A stretch of 64,000 nucleotides of DNA from Quillaja saponaria (Eukaryota; Streptophyta; Magnoliopsida; Fabales; Quillajaceae), in NCBI GenBank assembly GCA_029379385.1, contig CM055610.1, positions 19,741,422-19,805,421 on the forward strand, in the 5' to 3' direction. The notes beneath the pieces are model-generated. The model made no database searches, was not told the DNA's origin, and saw only the letters and a program-made list of their open reading frames with translations. This document shows, in pieces, positions 37,865-51,147 of this stretch; positions within the stretch are counted from its first letter, which is position 1; each line of letters starts with the position of its first letter. Position numbers and translations under genes: made by a program.

Positions 37865-40800
37865 TTTTACTTAGACCTAGTATGATCAACTCAACTGCAC
37901 AAGACTTTATTTGTTTTTTGCTTAAACCATTTTTAATTACATGGTATATATGTAAATTTCAAAGCAAATTCCTATTTCTTTGAGCATTTCAAAATCCAAA
38001 TGAGAAATTGAAACTGACAGCTATGGTTCAAATGAAGCCTCCCAAAATCACCAACCCTAGTCAGTTTGAGACCATGAGTTTTCCCCTTTTGACTTTTCGA
38101 GATTATATTAATTACAACGGAAGGTTTATTAAATAATGCTGTTTGTAACCCAAGGGGTTTGGCTGCTGGTTTACTTCGTTGATTTTTCGGTTCAAATTCT
38201 TGGGAGGCTTTAGAAAAAAAAAAATTCTCATAATATTTATTATTTTGAATAATTAATCCAAATAGAATAATGAATACAAAAAAAAGTACTTGTTAAACAA
38301 CGCACCACTTATAAAAACTAAAGTCCTTAATTCCATGACTAAGTGGAATATTTGCTAAAGCCATCTCATTTTTCTAGAACAGTGTTGCCAGCACTTAAAT
38401 CTATGAACATGTTCTTCATTGAAAAATAATGTATTTTTAATGGATATTTATAAATATTTATTAATGTGATAAATATAAAAATTATATATTATTAATTATA
38501 AAAATTTATTATAATTTTTACATAATAAATAATATTTTATTTTTATAATATTTCAAAATTTAAAATTGTTTAAGTTTAAAAACTAAAAAATAATTGGGTT
38601 AAGTAAAAGGCAATAAAGACAGAGACAGCTGTAAAGAGCTGGTTTGTGTTCATTAATGATGATTAAATACCGCATGTACTTTGACTAATGAAAACTGAAT
38701 TGTCTTGCTTCGTATATCAGTGACCTACATAATGCCTTTCAAAGTCAAGAACAATAAATAAACAAAAGATTTGTTGATTTTTTACTTTTTATGTTTTCTA
38801 TTTTTGAAGGTTAAGAAGGGCAGAAAAGTGAGTTGGACTCCAACTACAGTAAACTTGGACAACCATGTGATAACTCCTGAAATAGACACCAAATCAATAG
38901 ATTTCCCAGACCAATTTGTTGAAGACTACATTTCCAATTTCACAAGAACCCCACTAGATATCTGCAAACCATTGTGGGAATTTCATGTCCTCAACATTAA
39001 AACCTCAGATGCAGAGTCAGTTGGTGTTTTCAGAATCCACCATTCAATTGGGGATGGTGCTTCCCTTATTTCACTCCTCCTTGCTTGTACTAGAAAGACT
39101 ACAGACCCAGAAGTACTACCAACTACGCCAACAACTAAGAAAAGATCAACTGCAACTGGTTCAGGCAATTATTCAAACATGTTCTGCGCTTGTTGGGTCC
39201 TTCTGGCTATTTGGAGAGGACTGATGTTTCTTTGGAATACTTTGGTGGATTTAGTCCTATTTGTTGCCACAATTTTGTTTTTGAAAGATAGCAAGACTCC
39301 TTTGAAAGGTGACCTTGGGGTTGATTTGAATACAAAGAGATTCGTGCACAGAACGGTTAGTTTGGATGATATCAAGCTTGTCAAGAATGCAATGGACATG
39401 GTACGTATGTTTGCTTTCCACTATCCTCTCTGGTTCATTCATATCCTATCCAAAGATGGTCTCCCTGCACCACCTTCTTTGGTTTAGTTTAGTCTAGTAA
39501 AACTGCACTAATGTCAAAGCATAGTAATTAGGTATTGGCAATTAATTTATTGATGTCATTAATTCATAGTGGTCTCCAAGGGGCCTGACTGTAATAAGTT
39601 ATTAATTTCAAAATTTTCAACTAATTTTTTGTATATATTTTTTTTGTTAGACTATTAACGATGTTTTACTGGGGATAACGCAAGCTGGTTTTACTCGATA
39701 TTTGAATCGGACATATAGTAAGTTTTGTGTCATTAGATTTTCTTATTTTAAGAAATTAAATGATACTATTTGTTCTAATTACAAATAATATTATAAGGCT
39801 AATTTCACTATTTAAGCAGGTGATGATGCAAATAGGAAAGCAAACAATCTTCCCAAAAGTATTAGACTAAGGGCCTCTATTCTTGTGAACCTCAGACCAA
39901 CTGCTGGTATCCAGGTGAATTTTGTTTCCATTTCATTCTTTTCACGTTTGCAAAAACTGAAGAAGCTAATTATATGTTGTTTGGATGTTTGGTTTGGTTT
40001 CTGAAATTAGGACCTGGCTGATATGATGGCTAAGAATTCAAAAACCGGATGGGGCAATTGGATTGGGTACATCATTCTGCCTTTCACAATTGCTTTACAA
40101 GATGATCCATTGGAGTATATTCGTCAAGCTAAAGCCACTATTGACAGGAAGAAGCACTCATTTGAATCTGTTTGTACCTATTGGTGTGCAAGATTTGTAC
40201 TCAATTTATTTGGAACTAAGGTACACTCACAAAATAGTTTTTCTGCGAAACTTACATGTGCATTTGGATGAATTAATTTGTTCATTTCAACATCGCATTA
40301 CTCTCGCTCAATCTTTAATCTCTTACCTCGTATCACTTGTATCGTATGTAACTATTTGAGAGAGATTAAAACTCATTCTCGGGACATGTCAGTGCATTTT
40401 CCGACAATTGTGGGTTAATTTGTTGCATTAATTTCTTCTTCAATTCCTACATGGTGAACAGGTTGCTGCTACTATAACACGCAGAGTTCTGTTTAACACT
40501 ACAATAGCCTTTTCTAACGTAGTTGGTCCACAAGAGGAGATTAGCTTTTATGGTCTACCAATAACATACCTTGCACCTAGTGTTTATGGCCATCCACAGG
40601 TAAATGCTGCACCTGCAAGCTGAAACTTCCCTCTCAAACACTAAATTTCTGTCACTGAATTTTGCTAGTGTCATTCAATTTTCATTTGCAGGCATTGACA
40701 ATCCATTACCAAAGCTATATTAATAAGATGACCATCAGTATGGCAGTTGATCCAAATGTAATCTCTGATCCTCACTTACTATGCAACGATTTAGAAGAAT

Positions 40801-40961
40801 CACTCAAACTCATCCCGAGATGTCAGTTGTTAAAAAAGGCCTCCCTGCTGATTCTGTCTAGCATAGAATTGTATACAGATTCAGTGAATTTGATTGAACA
40901 TTTAAGAAACATTTTTTGGGAAAGGAAAACTTACACAAAGCAAATTCTACTGCTAGATTGA
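37599..40961 (+). CDS. WSD-type wax ester synthase/diacylglycerol acyltransferase, last exon probably frameshifted
   Basis: Seven exons: 37599-37790, 38810-39400, 39651-39717, 39820-39914, 40011-40220, 40462-40599, 40692-40961. All introns are GT-AG and the frame closes, giving 520 residues. The family esterifies fatty alcohols or diacylglycerol with acyl-CoA at the endoplasmic reticulum for wax or storage lipid. The N-terminal LSPAARLFHAPNFNCYIIA and the active-site motif HHSIGDG (His141, His142, Asp146, Gly147; HHxxxDG) are diagnostic. A hydrophobic stretch (about 180-215) should anchor it in the membrane. The later blocks NLRPTAG, FSNVVGPQE and AVDPNVISDPH belong to the C-terminal DUF1298-type domain. 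The last ~45 residues after LEESLKLIP do not look like the family. Another frame there reads a family-like tail ending GLPADSV with stop at 40859-40861, so small indels near 40815 and 40823 are likely. The protein may still be functional. Confidence 0.88.
37834..37861. repeat. (CT)n microsatellite in the first intron of the acyltransferase gene
   Basis: About 14 uninterrupted CT units, starting 43 bases after the exon 1 donor. Confidence 0.95.
38147..38230 (+). repeat. SINE-like fragment in the first intron of the acyltransferase gene
   Basis: caaggggtttggctgctggt followed by cggttcaaattcttggg resembles tRNA-type A and B boxes, and the piece ends in a run of about 11 A. It is in the sense orientation. 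Target duplication was not confirmed. Confidence 0.4.
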
Positions 40962-41361
40962 TCCTTTCTGGTTTTTGCGGGTAAATTACCGATTTATTAA
41001 TGTCAAGCAAGACTGATATGTGGGTAAATTTTTTTTGTACTTGGCATAGAAATTAAGAGATCTATTTCATTTGCTTGGTATCATGTTTAATTTACTTGAA
41101 GCAATTGATAGACATAACATGAAGTTGTATATCAAGAACTTTTTATTTTATTTTAGGCTAAGCAAGCAATGTTGTTGAATAGCATGTGCAAATTAATAAA
41201 ATTACAAAAAAAAATATATATGTTGGTGCAAAACTGAAATTAGGTACATAAGGAATAACTTGATTCTCTGGCAACAATGATGATTGATAGCTTGTTGCTT
41301 TGAGGGCTTGAGATTCTTAGTAAATTGTGTGAATTTTAATGTTACCAATAATAAAAGATTA

Positions 41362-42480
41362 TGTCAGTGTAAATTAAGCCTTAAATTTAAGTCCTAATTT
41401 ACACGTATTTACTATGTAATTAGCTAGGTAAACCCTTGTACAACCTATATGTATATATGCTAGTTAATATAATATTCATATTAATTTATACCGAATACAG
41501 AAACATTTTTATGATTTTAACAAGGTTCAAACTTCAAACTCATTAGCTCTTGATAGGTTGGCTCTCTATATTTTTTCTTATCGCTTTTTATAGGACATAC
41601 ATGTTTATTCAACTATTCGAACTTTATACTATCTCGATTCGTCTGACCACCCCCACCAACGGAAAGATCATTGTCTCCTCTTTCCAATGGAACCTTTTCC
41701 GTTGTCACTGGTAATGCGGCGCCACCTTCCTCAACAAGACCAGCCATTACGTATGCAATTTATCTTGTAAGCCAGTCTATGTCCTTCCCTTTTTCCAATA
41801 CATGATCATAATTCTGAGATATGAAGAGTGAACTCTTTTTCATGGCATGTATTATCCATCCATCCACATCTTCTACTTAACTTGCATACTCTAATGTAGA
41901 CTAGGCGTGAGATCCTTCAGGTAGACAGTTTACTATTAGTTTCTGTTGTTGTTTTAGAGATTTTCTAATTACATGTCTGAAGAGCATTTATTGTTTCTCG
42001 ATCCACCGTTGAGTCTGAATATTAAGGTCTTCAAGACGTCACTACTAAATTAATCTAGTTATGACATTTACTAGGAAGCATGGTATAACTTTTAATTCTA
42101 ATTCTATTTTGTTCTTAACTAACTCATAACAATTAAAATACTTTTCAACTTGCTAATAATATTTTTCACAAGAGAACAAAATATATTGAAATTAGTTGTC
42201 AAACACACTTATCTTACTAGTACCGATTCATTCTCGTTCTATTTTGAGATTAGCCTGTAGATATCTTCATCAAGTCAATCTTTACCACCAAAAAAAAAAA
42301 ACTCAATAAACTCAAGCTGGTCTTGAATCTACCAGCTTAAATTTGAGGATGGGGGTGTCATAGTAAATTAATGTATTGTATATTTTCTATGTAATTAGCC
42401 AGCTTAACTCTTGTATAACTTAAAAATACAAATTATTTTTATTTTCACATGTATTCGTTGCTAAATCTTGAACTTTGAAT
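41362..42480 (+). mobile_element. Ty1/copia LTR retrotransposon relic
   Basis: Two related terminal segments begin tgtcagtgtaaattaa (41362) and tgtcatagtaaattaa (42356). Both then contain ctatgtaattag, a g-rich aaac/taac stretch and cttgta(c/t)aac. The second is preceded by gaggatgggggtg, a polypurine tract. Just before it, one frame reads SLNLRMGV, like the end of copia pol, and about 90 bases earlier VDIFIKS, like the RNase H end (ADIFTKS). The internal part is only about 0.9 kb, so most of gag-pol is missing and stops interrupt the rest. The relic cannot move by itself. The right boundary is approximate. Confidence 0.55.
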
Positions 42481-42800
42481 GTTATTACTTTTTTTTTATT
42501 ATTATAAATCGTCGAATCTCATTTAAGGGAAGTCTCATTGAAGTAATGGAATAAAAAATGGCTGAGGAAGGCTTTTGCTTTTACCAAATATCTACGAAAT
42601 AAATTGGTAAAAGTATAAAATATTATGGGCATATTGTTTGAATATAAATTCATTAGGGACTTTCAGAAAAAGTAGTTTCTAGAATTTCTACTCCCTACAG
42701 AGTCTGTCTGTATATTTCCTGAAACAAAGTCTTAAACCCTGCTCCAGAGGCGTGCGATTCTGGACGGTTCTTCTTGGTGAGTCACCGATTAAACTTAGAC

Positions 42801-45800
42801 ATGGCGATAATCTCCGATTTCGAAGAGGAGAAGCAAAATGAGTCTCAAACCAAACCATCCCAACCATCGTCGTCCTCTTCTCGAACTTCGTCCTTCAGTG
42901 CGAGCTTTGATCCGTCAAATCCACTTGGTTTTCTGGAGAAAGTTTTCGATTTTCTTGCCCTAGAAAGTGACTTTCTTGGAAGGGAGACAGCTGAGAAGGA
43001 TATCTCTCTGGTAGTGCGCAACGCAAAGGAGAAGAAGAAGAAGAGAGAGGCGCATAGGGCTTTGGAGGAGAAGGAAAAAGCCGAGAAACGGTTGAAGGAA
43101 GAGAAGGAAAAAGAAAAAGCAAAGGAAGTGAAGGCGGTACCAAAGGAAGAGAAGGCAGCAGCGAAGGAGGAAAATAAGGAGGGAAGTGGCCTGAGAGGTA
43201 AGGATTAAGCTTATTGAATCTATTTGTGCGGCTTGCTCTAGATTTGTTTCATTCATTTCGTTTCTTAATATTTTGAATAGTACTAAAGCAACAGTGAGTG
43301 TGCCAAATGCTAGAAATCTTTGAGCAGCCAGATGGTGGAAGTTTTTAACTTTGCTGTTGCCGGTGTGACTATATGGTTGTGTCACTGGTGTGTTTGGAGT
43401 CTTGAAATTTTATTTGTAGTGATATTAAAATTTTGTTTCATTTTGATTTTGGAGGAACAAGCAAGGGAAAAGAACTGAAAGAAAATGCATAGGGAGTCTG
43501 AAGTTGGACATTTTGTATTTGGTTTATTGATACGAAGTATAAAAGAGGGAGGGTATCATATTTGGGAGAAGGTCATCGATTAATTAAATCCTTTGAAATA
43601 AGGATTTGATTAGATGTACTGTTTTCCATCTGCAACTAAGGATTTTGGAAAGGTCGTTTCTGTTATATTTGATCTGTTTTAGTTGGTATCCTGACACAGT
43701 TGTCTCTGGCAGCTTGTTTATTTTTGAAGAGGAAAGGTGACCCATACATAATCAGAAAGTGATTTGAAAAATAGTACTTGAATTTCCTTTCTTTAGTGAA
43801 TTCTGAAAGAGCGCTGGAGTGCTTCTAATCCCTTCTGAAACTGTGGAAATAGTTAATGCGATTGCAGAAGTTTTACCAATTTTCTTATTATCATTATCCT
43901 GATGATCAAAGTAATGTCATTGCTTTGTAGTTTGTTCTATTCTTGGAAAGTTAAGTGAAATCAGTTAAAAGTATTGTTTATCAAAAATGAAAAAACTAGA
44001 AGTCTTGAAACTATGTTTTGGAGATCTGTTGATCATTATTGAATATTGCCATGGTTACATTTTGGAGAGAAGTATTCTCCAGATTGTTTTATGGGAAACT
44101 AAGAATAGTGTGTAATGTTTTAGGATGATACTATCAACTGATAAAGCATTGGTGTTAAGATCTGGAGAAGGACGAAGTAGTGGGCTGCCAAGGTTGAATC
44201 TTCTGAATTTAGTTCGTGTAAGGTGATTATATTTTGTGGGAAGTGTGATTGTGTGAATGCAATGAGATTCTATTTAGAGTCAAGGCACTTGGAATTTTAT
44301 CACTAGAAGCATCATCTTCACATGGAAAATTGAAGTTATTTCACTTATTTGCACATGAAATAAAATTCAAATACAGACATATCTTTAGAAGATGATCAAT
44401 GTTGACAAGTTACTACTACCAAGTTTTTCTCATTTGCCTAAGTATCATATTTCATTTATTAAGGAGATCTAATATAGAAAATGGAAAACAGGCATCTTCC
44501 ATTGTTTTTTTGTGAGAGAGAGAGAGAGACAAAGATGTTCAATGACCTTGCCTTTCTAGATGGAAGTGAGGTTTTATTACTGCTGAGTATCCTTTGTTTC
44601 TCATGTGCATAACAGGGCATAGATAGTTAAGGTTTAAGCCCACACAAATGCTCTGTTTTTTGTGTACAATAGCAGAGATTAAACTAAGTAGGGCTTAGTA
44701 TAAGCAGAAGATGAAGAAGAAAGCTTAGAAAGTAACTTAAAAACATGATAAATAACAGGCAGACTTACACTGAAGATATACTCTTCTTTTTGGCCAGGTA
44801 ACAGGGAAACTCTGACTCTGCAGGCTGCTTAGAATCTGGATTTTGGTTCAGCTGTTGTGTTAGGTTTTTTATTTTTATTTTATTTATTTTTATTTTAAAT
44901 GTTCAGGTTTCTATTAGTACTTTTCCCAATGTATGAATTTTCCTATTTATGAGGAAACTAAAATGCTGAAGAGTTTTCCTTCAAAAGAAAAACTGATTAG
45001 GTTTTTTTTCTTTCAAAAAGAATAACTTGCAGTGGGCTTGTGAATCTTGCAATTCCCAATAGTTTATCTTTCTCTGCTGTCTTGTTTTTGTATATCTTTT
45101 TGGCTCCTTTATTTCTATTTTGGTTATCCTCTCCTGGATGGCTGGATCATAGTTATTTCCGTTGCTTCTTTGCTTTATATCCATCAGTGAAGGCTTTTGT
45201 CTTTGATTGCTGATGTGGCACAGACCATAAAATTAGTTGTTTTATTGCCTTCTGGATTCCATCCTAAATTGGTGACTACTTATCTCTAAACTCAGTCTTC
45301 CACTTTTCAATAGAGAAATGTTGTTTCTTCATTTTTTACTTAATGTTTGTGTTTTGATCTATTTTAATACTTGGACAGCTCCAAACAAAGACAATGGCCT
45401 TGATCTGGAAAATTATTCCTGGACTCAGTCTTTGCAAGAGGTAACTGTAAATGTTCCAGTACCAAATGGAACGAAATCGAGGTTTGTTGTGTGCGAGATA
45501 AAGAAGAATCATCTAAAAGTTGGACTCAAAGGTCAATCTCCAATCATTGATGTAAGTGTATAAAAATAGTTAAATGTTCATTACTGAACATTGAATGTTT
45601 CTTTTAGGCTGTCAGGGATCTGTTGGATTTTTCATTTTGTTAGTTGTTCTAATTTCAAAATATCTGCAGGGGGAGCTTTTCCGACCTGTCAGGCCTGATG
45701 ACTGTTACTGGAGTATAGGTATTATACCCCTTTCACTCACATACAAAGAGAAAAGTTACATTTAATGCATAGCGTTTAACTGGTACATGATGCATGATTA

Positions 45801-46619
45801 AGAGTTTTAGGGTGACACATACCCTGTTGTGAAGGGTTTTTGCCTAGATGTGTTTCTCATTGGAGGTAAATTAATCTTGCAGAGGATCAGAACTCAATTT
45901 CTATTCTTTTGACTAAGCATGACCAAATGGAGTGGTGGAAATCTCTGGTTAAAGGTGATCCTGAAATCGATACGCAGAAAGTTGAACCAGAGAACAGCAA
46001 ACTATCTGACTTGGATCCAGAGACCCGACAGACTGTTGAAAAAATGATGGTAACTTTTTTATTAATTCAATTCTTACTTATCCTGATGGCTATCAACTTG
46101 TTTGATGTTTGATATTGCCACTGCTTATATCCTGCTTCTTATGTCTGTTAATTTAACTGATGGAATTTCAAATGTGTTAGATGATTTTCTGTTATAATAA
46201 TACTGAGCCTATATTTGAGCCATCATTAAACATTAAGGTGAAATCATCTTAGCAAAACAGAATTTATCTAACCTTAAGTATAACACTCAATAGCCTATAG
46301 ATTAGACATTTTTATTCTGTTATTTACCAGAAAGGCTACTGTGAATATGCAGCATGGCCTTTCAGTGACATAGTTATGATATTTTGATCTTTCTGTGTTT
46401 TTGTGTAGTTTGACCAGAGGCAGAAGTCTATGGGCCTTCCGACCAGTGAAGAGCTTCAGAAACAGGAGATGTTGAAAAAATTTATGGCAGAGGTAAGTAG
46501 TGACTGTTTTTAGGATTAACTTGCCATTCTTGCTTTAGCTATAGTGGTGGAAATACTAATCTATCCTTGACTTACTGCAGCATCCGGAGATGGACTTCTC
46601 GAGAGCAAAACTGGCATAA
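42801..46619 (+). CDS. BOB1: NudC domain co-chaperone, BOBBER1 type
   Basis: Six exons: 42801-43197, 45379-45551, 45670-45718, 45883-46049, 46409-46492, 46581-46619. All phases close, giving 302 residues; Arabidopsis BOBBER1 has 304. The start MAIIS plus the [20 protein letters not shown] helix (about 42-61) form the conserved N-terminal domain. A highly charged Lys/Glu coiled-coil-like linker follows (about 75-130). The CS (p23-like) domain runs from about 140 to 230, with [27 protein letters not shown] and DDCYWSIED. The C-terminus [16 protein letters not shown] and EHPEMDFS is the family signature. These proteins act as cytosolic small-heat-shock-like co-chaperones; BOB1 is needed for Arabidopsis development and heat tolerance. 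An upstream in-frame non-ATG codon extends the frame, but ATG at 42801 matches the family start. The symbol is by family similarity. Confidence 0.95.
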
Positions 46620-49600
46620 ATGGCTGTAGCTCATGCCCATGTCTTTACTGTCGGTGGAATGTATGTGTGTCTTTTGTATCTCTTTTGTTTAGAGATGGAA
46701 TGATGAGTCTTGTTCATAACTATCATTGATAACTTTTTTGGATGGAGATGTCTCTGAAATCAGTAAAACTTGTGGCTTTTGCTTTGTAAGCTCTTTTTTA
46801 TCAACTCAGTATGATCCAAAGGCTGGTGCATTTGCAATTAATGAAAGGCTCCAATCACTGACTTAGCCTCAAACTACTTGTAAGCACTTAAAAAGAGGTG
46901 TTATTTTATGAATTACATGTATTGTGCAGAGTTATGCACTGTTGGTGGTTGTTCTGGTATTTGTTTGATATCTCCCCGCAGATGTGTATGCAATGCAAGT
47001 TTAGTAGATTGAGATTCTGAGAAAACGGGATGAGCAAAAACAACTTGCATTTTCAAGTTTTATGATCTTGAAATGGGAGTGGCTTCCTTTTTTTAGGTGT
47101 GTGGCATCCTAGTACATATCTGTGGCCACATTACCAAAGAAGTTTGTTTTTGTTATCGTTGATTTTCTAGAATTTTCAAAACGTTTCTGGATTTGGATGT
47201 TCTTTTGTAAGTATTCACATTTCAAATATAAAAAATGTTTATGTCATCAGTAAATAGACTTTTGTGATTATAGTGTTTCTTTATTGACTGGAAATTTGCT
47301 ATGTGTAAGGGTTCGATTAGTATACTCGTTTGAGTTTTAGTTTTAGTTTTAGTTTTAAGAGGACACGTTATAAGAAGGTTGAATTCCAACTTAACAAATT
47401 TAGGCTTTTAAATTCATGAATCTGATTAAATATATAAATATAAGATTAATATATTTACAAATAAAAAAAAAATTATTGACTTGGTGATTATATATTTTAT
47501 TTATTATTATAAATTTTAAACAAACTCAAAAGAAGGAAAATGTGAAATCCAAAATTGAGCTCAACTCCCTTTGTTTACACCCTAATTCTGTGCACGTTCA
47601 CTTATGTTAAAAAAATTCTTTAAATAAAATTGTCTGTCTTGTAGATTTATCAGTGTTTTGGAGGGATGTTTCCTTGGTGGGGATGCATCATGAACCTAAT
47701 AATGAGAATGGAAAAAATAATAAATAATAATGAAAGAATAGAAGTGGAGTAACCTAGAAGAAGAAAACACAAAATGACACCTTTCTTTTTAAACAGTACG
47801 CACAGCAACCATAAGGAGGCACGTGCCTGCATAAGCCACGCAAATCACTGTTATGTATCACTTTCCACGAAAAGGTTGATGGGCCCAGCTGGGTATTTGG
47901 GACGCTAACACTATCACCCATTGTCTTATTCTGGGGAAGGTCTTTTATGGTTGCTAACCCTCAAGCCCAAAACAAAGATGACTTTATCTTTCTCCAAGCA
48001 CAAAAAGAAAAAGAAAAAAAGATGCTTTTTTTTGTTGTTGCTAAACATGCTTCTACTCTTTCTTAATTTGATGTCTCTGTTTCGTCCATCACTATCTTGC
48101 GTTTTTAAAACGGAAATAAATCCTGTTATAAAAAGATAGATATAATATTTTTTTATTCAATTCAAGTTTATGAAATTTATAAGAATTTTACTTTCCATTT
48201 TCTTTTACTAGAAAATTCAAACTCATAAATTCAATTAAAAAAAACACGTTTTCTTAATTCTAGGTCAATTCCTGAGAGGTAATTAAATAAATAGAATTAA
48301 GACTAAGACAGGAGAATTAAGAAGCAAAACAAGTTATGAAATGACATCAAACAGTTCTTTAATTATTTGATATTTTGCAGTGGCAGCTTAATTTACTCAC
48401 AACTTGTAAGGAAGGTATCATTTTCAAACTGGATTTCTTATACTCTTAACACATTATAAAAATATTGACTAAGGAGTTTCTTAATTGTATCTGGCTTCCA
48501 CAAGTGGAACTTAGGAACTATGCTTGTACTAGTTGGCAAAACTTCACCAAATACTTGACTGTTTATAATAAAACAAAAACTAAAAAATAAAAAAAATTAA
48601 GTAGCGATGTTTGTCTTTCCATTTAAATATATATTGTTTCTTTTTATGGAAATTCATTTTTAGTTTAATAATTAAACAATATAGAAGACAATATATCTGA
48701 GATTTCTATATTTTTATTTTATTTTATTTTTTATTGATTAAACTTTTCATTGTTTGTTATGATTCATCAACAACAATAATCCAAACATATATCTTTAAAA
48801 TATAATTTACACAAACGATTTCAACTAAGAACTCTCAGTTTGAGTCATTCTCCTGTAATTTAGTTTTTCCCTCTCTCATTTTCATTTTCACCTCTGCATA
48901 ATACTTCAATAATTTGAACTGACATTTTATCTCACGCATGCTTGATCCAATGAATACGACAACATGTCATTGTAAGACTTTCCCTAATTGACATACCCTA
49001 TCAAAGTTTTTCATTCAATCTTGTCGTATTGGTATTTCCGCTACTGTATGGAGGGTGGTGTGAAATTGAAATCACATCATGTTTGTCGTTTGAGTCCACA
49101 TATTCCACAACGACATGCCAAGGTGGACATCCCAATCTTATGTGGCAATACGTAATTGTGTCTCTCAGCATTAGCAATTCGGACGTTTTTGGAAGCATTG
49201 TTTTGGGCTTCATATAGTCCTTTTCTTCTCATATTCTGTGTTGTACTGCATTCAATTCTAGAAAAATAACACTTTGTACTACAAAATAATATATAAAGGT
49301 TGTCTTGTTTTGCTTTTTCTTGATCTAGAAAAGTTATGCTTCATCGATCATACTCATACATGCAAGTGGCCTGTATTATTGGACATAGATATCAAATTGT
49401 GATAAAATATCATAAATCTCTGAAACATCGATCTTCGTTGGTAACTACAAATGAGTTATTTTTAATATCATTTTGTAAAGAGTAGTTTTATTGTCACAAC
49501 TAATATCTCTAAGACTTTAGTCTATTAAATGTGATTAATTTTATCATTTTTAAAATTTATTTCTACTATTTTTCTTTCCTATTTGTTTTTCATATTTATC

Positions 49601-51098
49601 TTTCATCAATGAAATTCACTCTCACTACAACCCTCATTTATTTTCATAATCATGAGTTCTAATTATGTATCTTTTTCTCTTTCTATGGCTAATATCGTTA
49701 AATTTCAATTTTACAACTCTTTGTTTTTATTATCAGTTTATCACCTTAAACAAAACAATGACACAATGTTAAGCAAAAATCTTAGTCATTGTCCATTTTT
49801 TGTGTACATAAATTTTGACTTGCATGAATCATGTAATATCATTCACCACCTATATGACATAACCTGAAAACTTTCAAAATTAGCAGATTTGATCAAAAAA
49901 GAAAAATATGAGAAATTAATTAGTTTGTCAATTTATAAAAAGATGTGACGTGGAGATAATCAAACAATTTGTGAAGATGGGGGGAGGAAGATAGAGTGAA
50001 GAGCAAAGGGAGAAAGATTGGAGAGATGGAAGATGAACATGTTGGAAAGAGAGCATATATTTTTTTAAGCTTCTCACTTTTAGTTTAATGCAATTTAATT
50101 AATTATGTAATTGATTTTTAAAATATTATTAATTGAGGACAATTTCGTTACAATTAATAAATTGTGACCTTAAGTATTTTGGTTGCTGCAATAAGGCCAC
50201 CATTTTGTAAATTGTAATTTTTTTTACTTTCATTTATTACTTCTGAAATATGAAAAAAATACTAAAAAATAAATACGGATCATTTTTCTCTCTCACTTTT
50301 TCACCTTCCAAAATGATTAATTATCACTGAATTGCACAAGCTAGGAATTGAAAAGAGTAAAATATGTCACACTCTAAATAATTGATTTGATGTTGGAAAT
50401 TGGTAACAAACAACAAAATGCATGTAAAACACAAAATTGCCCATATTATAATTATATAAAAGATAAGATTGTCATTTTAGATGTCGACTCATTTGTCCAA
50501 GCATGAACTGAAATGTAGCATCCTAAAATCACTATAGGAATGCTCATTAAGTTTTCATTTTATATTATTTTTTGACCCAATATTTAAATTTTAAACACCA
50601 ATCTTACAAATTTTTGGAGTCTTTTAATATTATACGAGTTAAGATTCGTCGACTATATGTAACATCTTCCGTGTTAGGTATCTTTCTTTTTTTTCTTTTT
50701 TTTTCAACTAAATATCAGGAATCAAACTCACAATTTGAGATAAAAAGAAAATCTTAAAATCCGATATTATGTTAGGTCTTTTTTATTTTATACCATATTA
50801 GGCGTATCTTTTATTTCTTACTTTAATTTTTTTTTAAAAAGAAAAAGAAGAAGAAGTGGAAATAGAGTTAAGAATAGAGAAATTAGGCTGATGTGAGAGA
50901 TAGTGAGAGTCTGAAAGTATAATATTACCACTTATCATAAAAGAGAACAAATTGCAGTGCATTAACATAAAACTGTGTTCATAATTCATACCATATAAAT
51001 ATAATAAATCAAATCACTTTGGTTTGCTGCTCCACTGAGTCAAATCATATTATAAATAGATCATGACTTTCGATCATTTCATTAATTTAATTTTTATT

Positions 51099-51147
51099 CA
51101 TGAAAGTGATCTTTTTTTTTTTTTTGGTAAACATGAAAGTGATCTTT
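51099..51147. repeat. Poly(T) micro-insertion flanked by 16-base direct repeats
   Basis: catgaaagtgatcttt occurs at 51099-51114 and 51132-51147. Between them lies only a T run plus ggtaaa, 17 bases in all. Read on the minus strand this is tttacc followed by poly(A), like the insertion in the CBL intron. Confidence 0.65.

Noticed and set aside
42774..42800. Upstream extension of the NudC frame
   Set aside because: It begins at a non-ATG codon; the ATG at 42801 gives the family start MAIIS.
49001..49217. Frames open on both strands in a less AT-rich patch
   Set aside because: Neither strand gives a recognisable domain; a fragment of an old gene or transposon is possible but not supportable.
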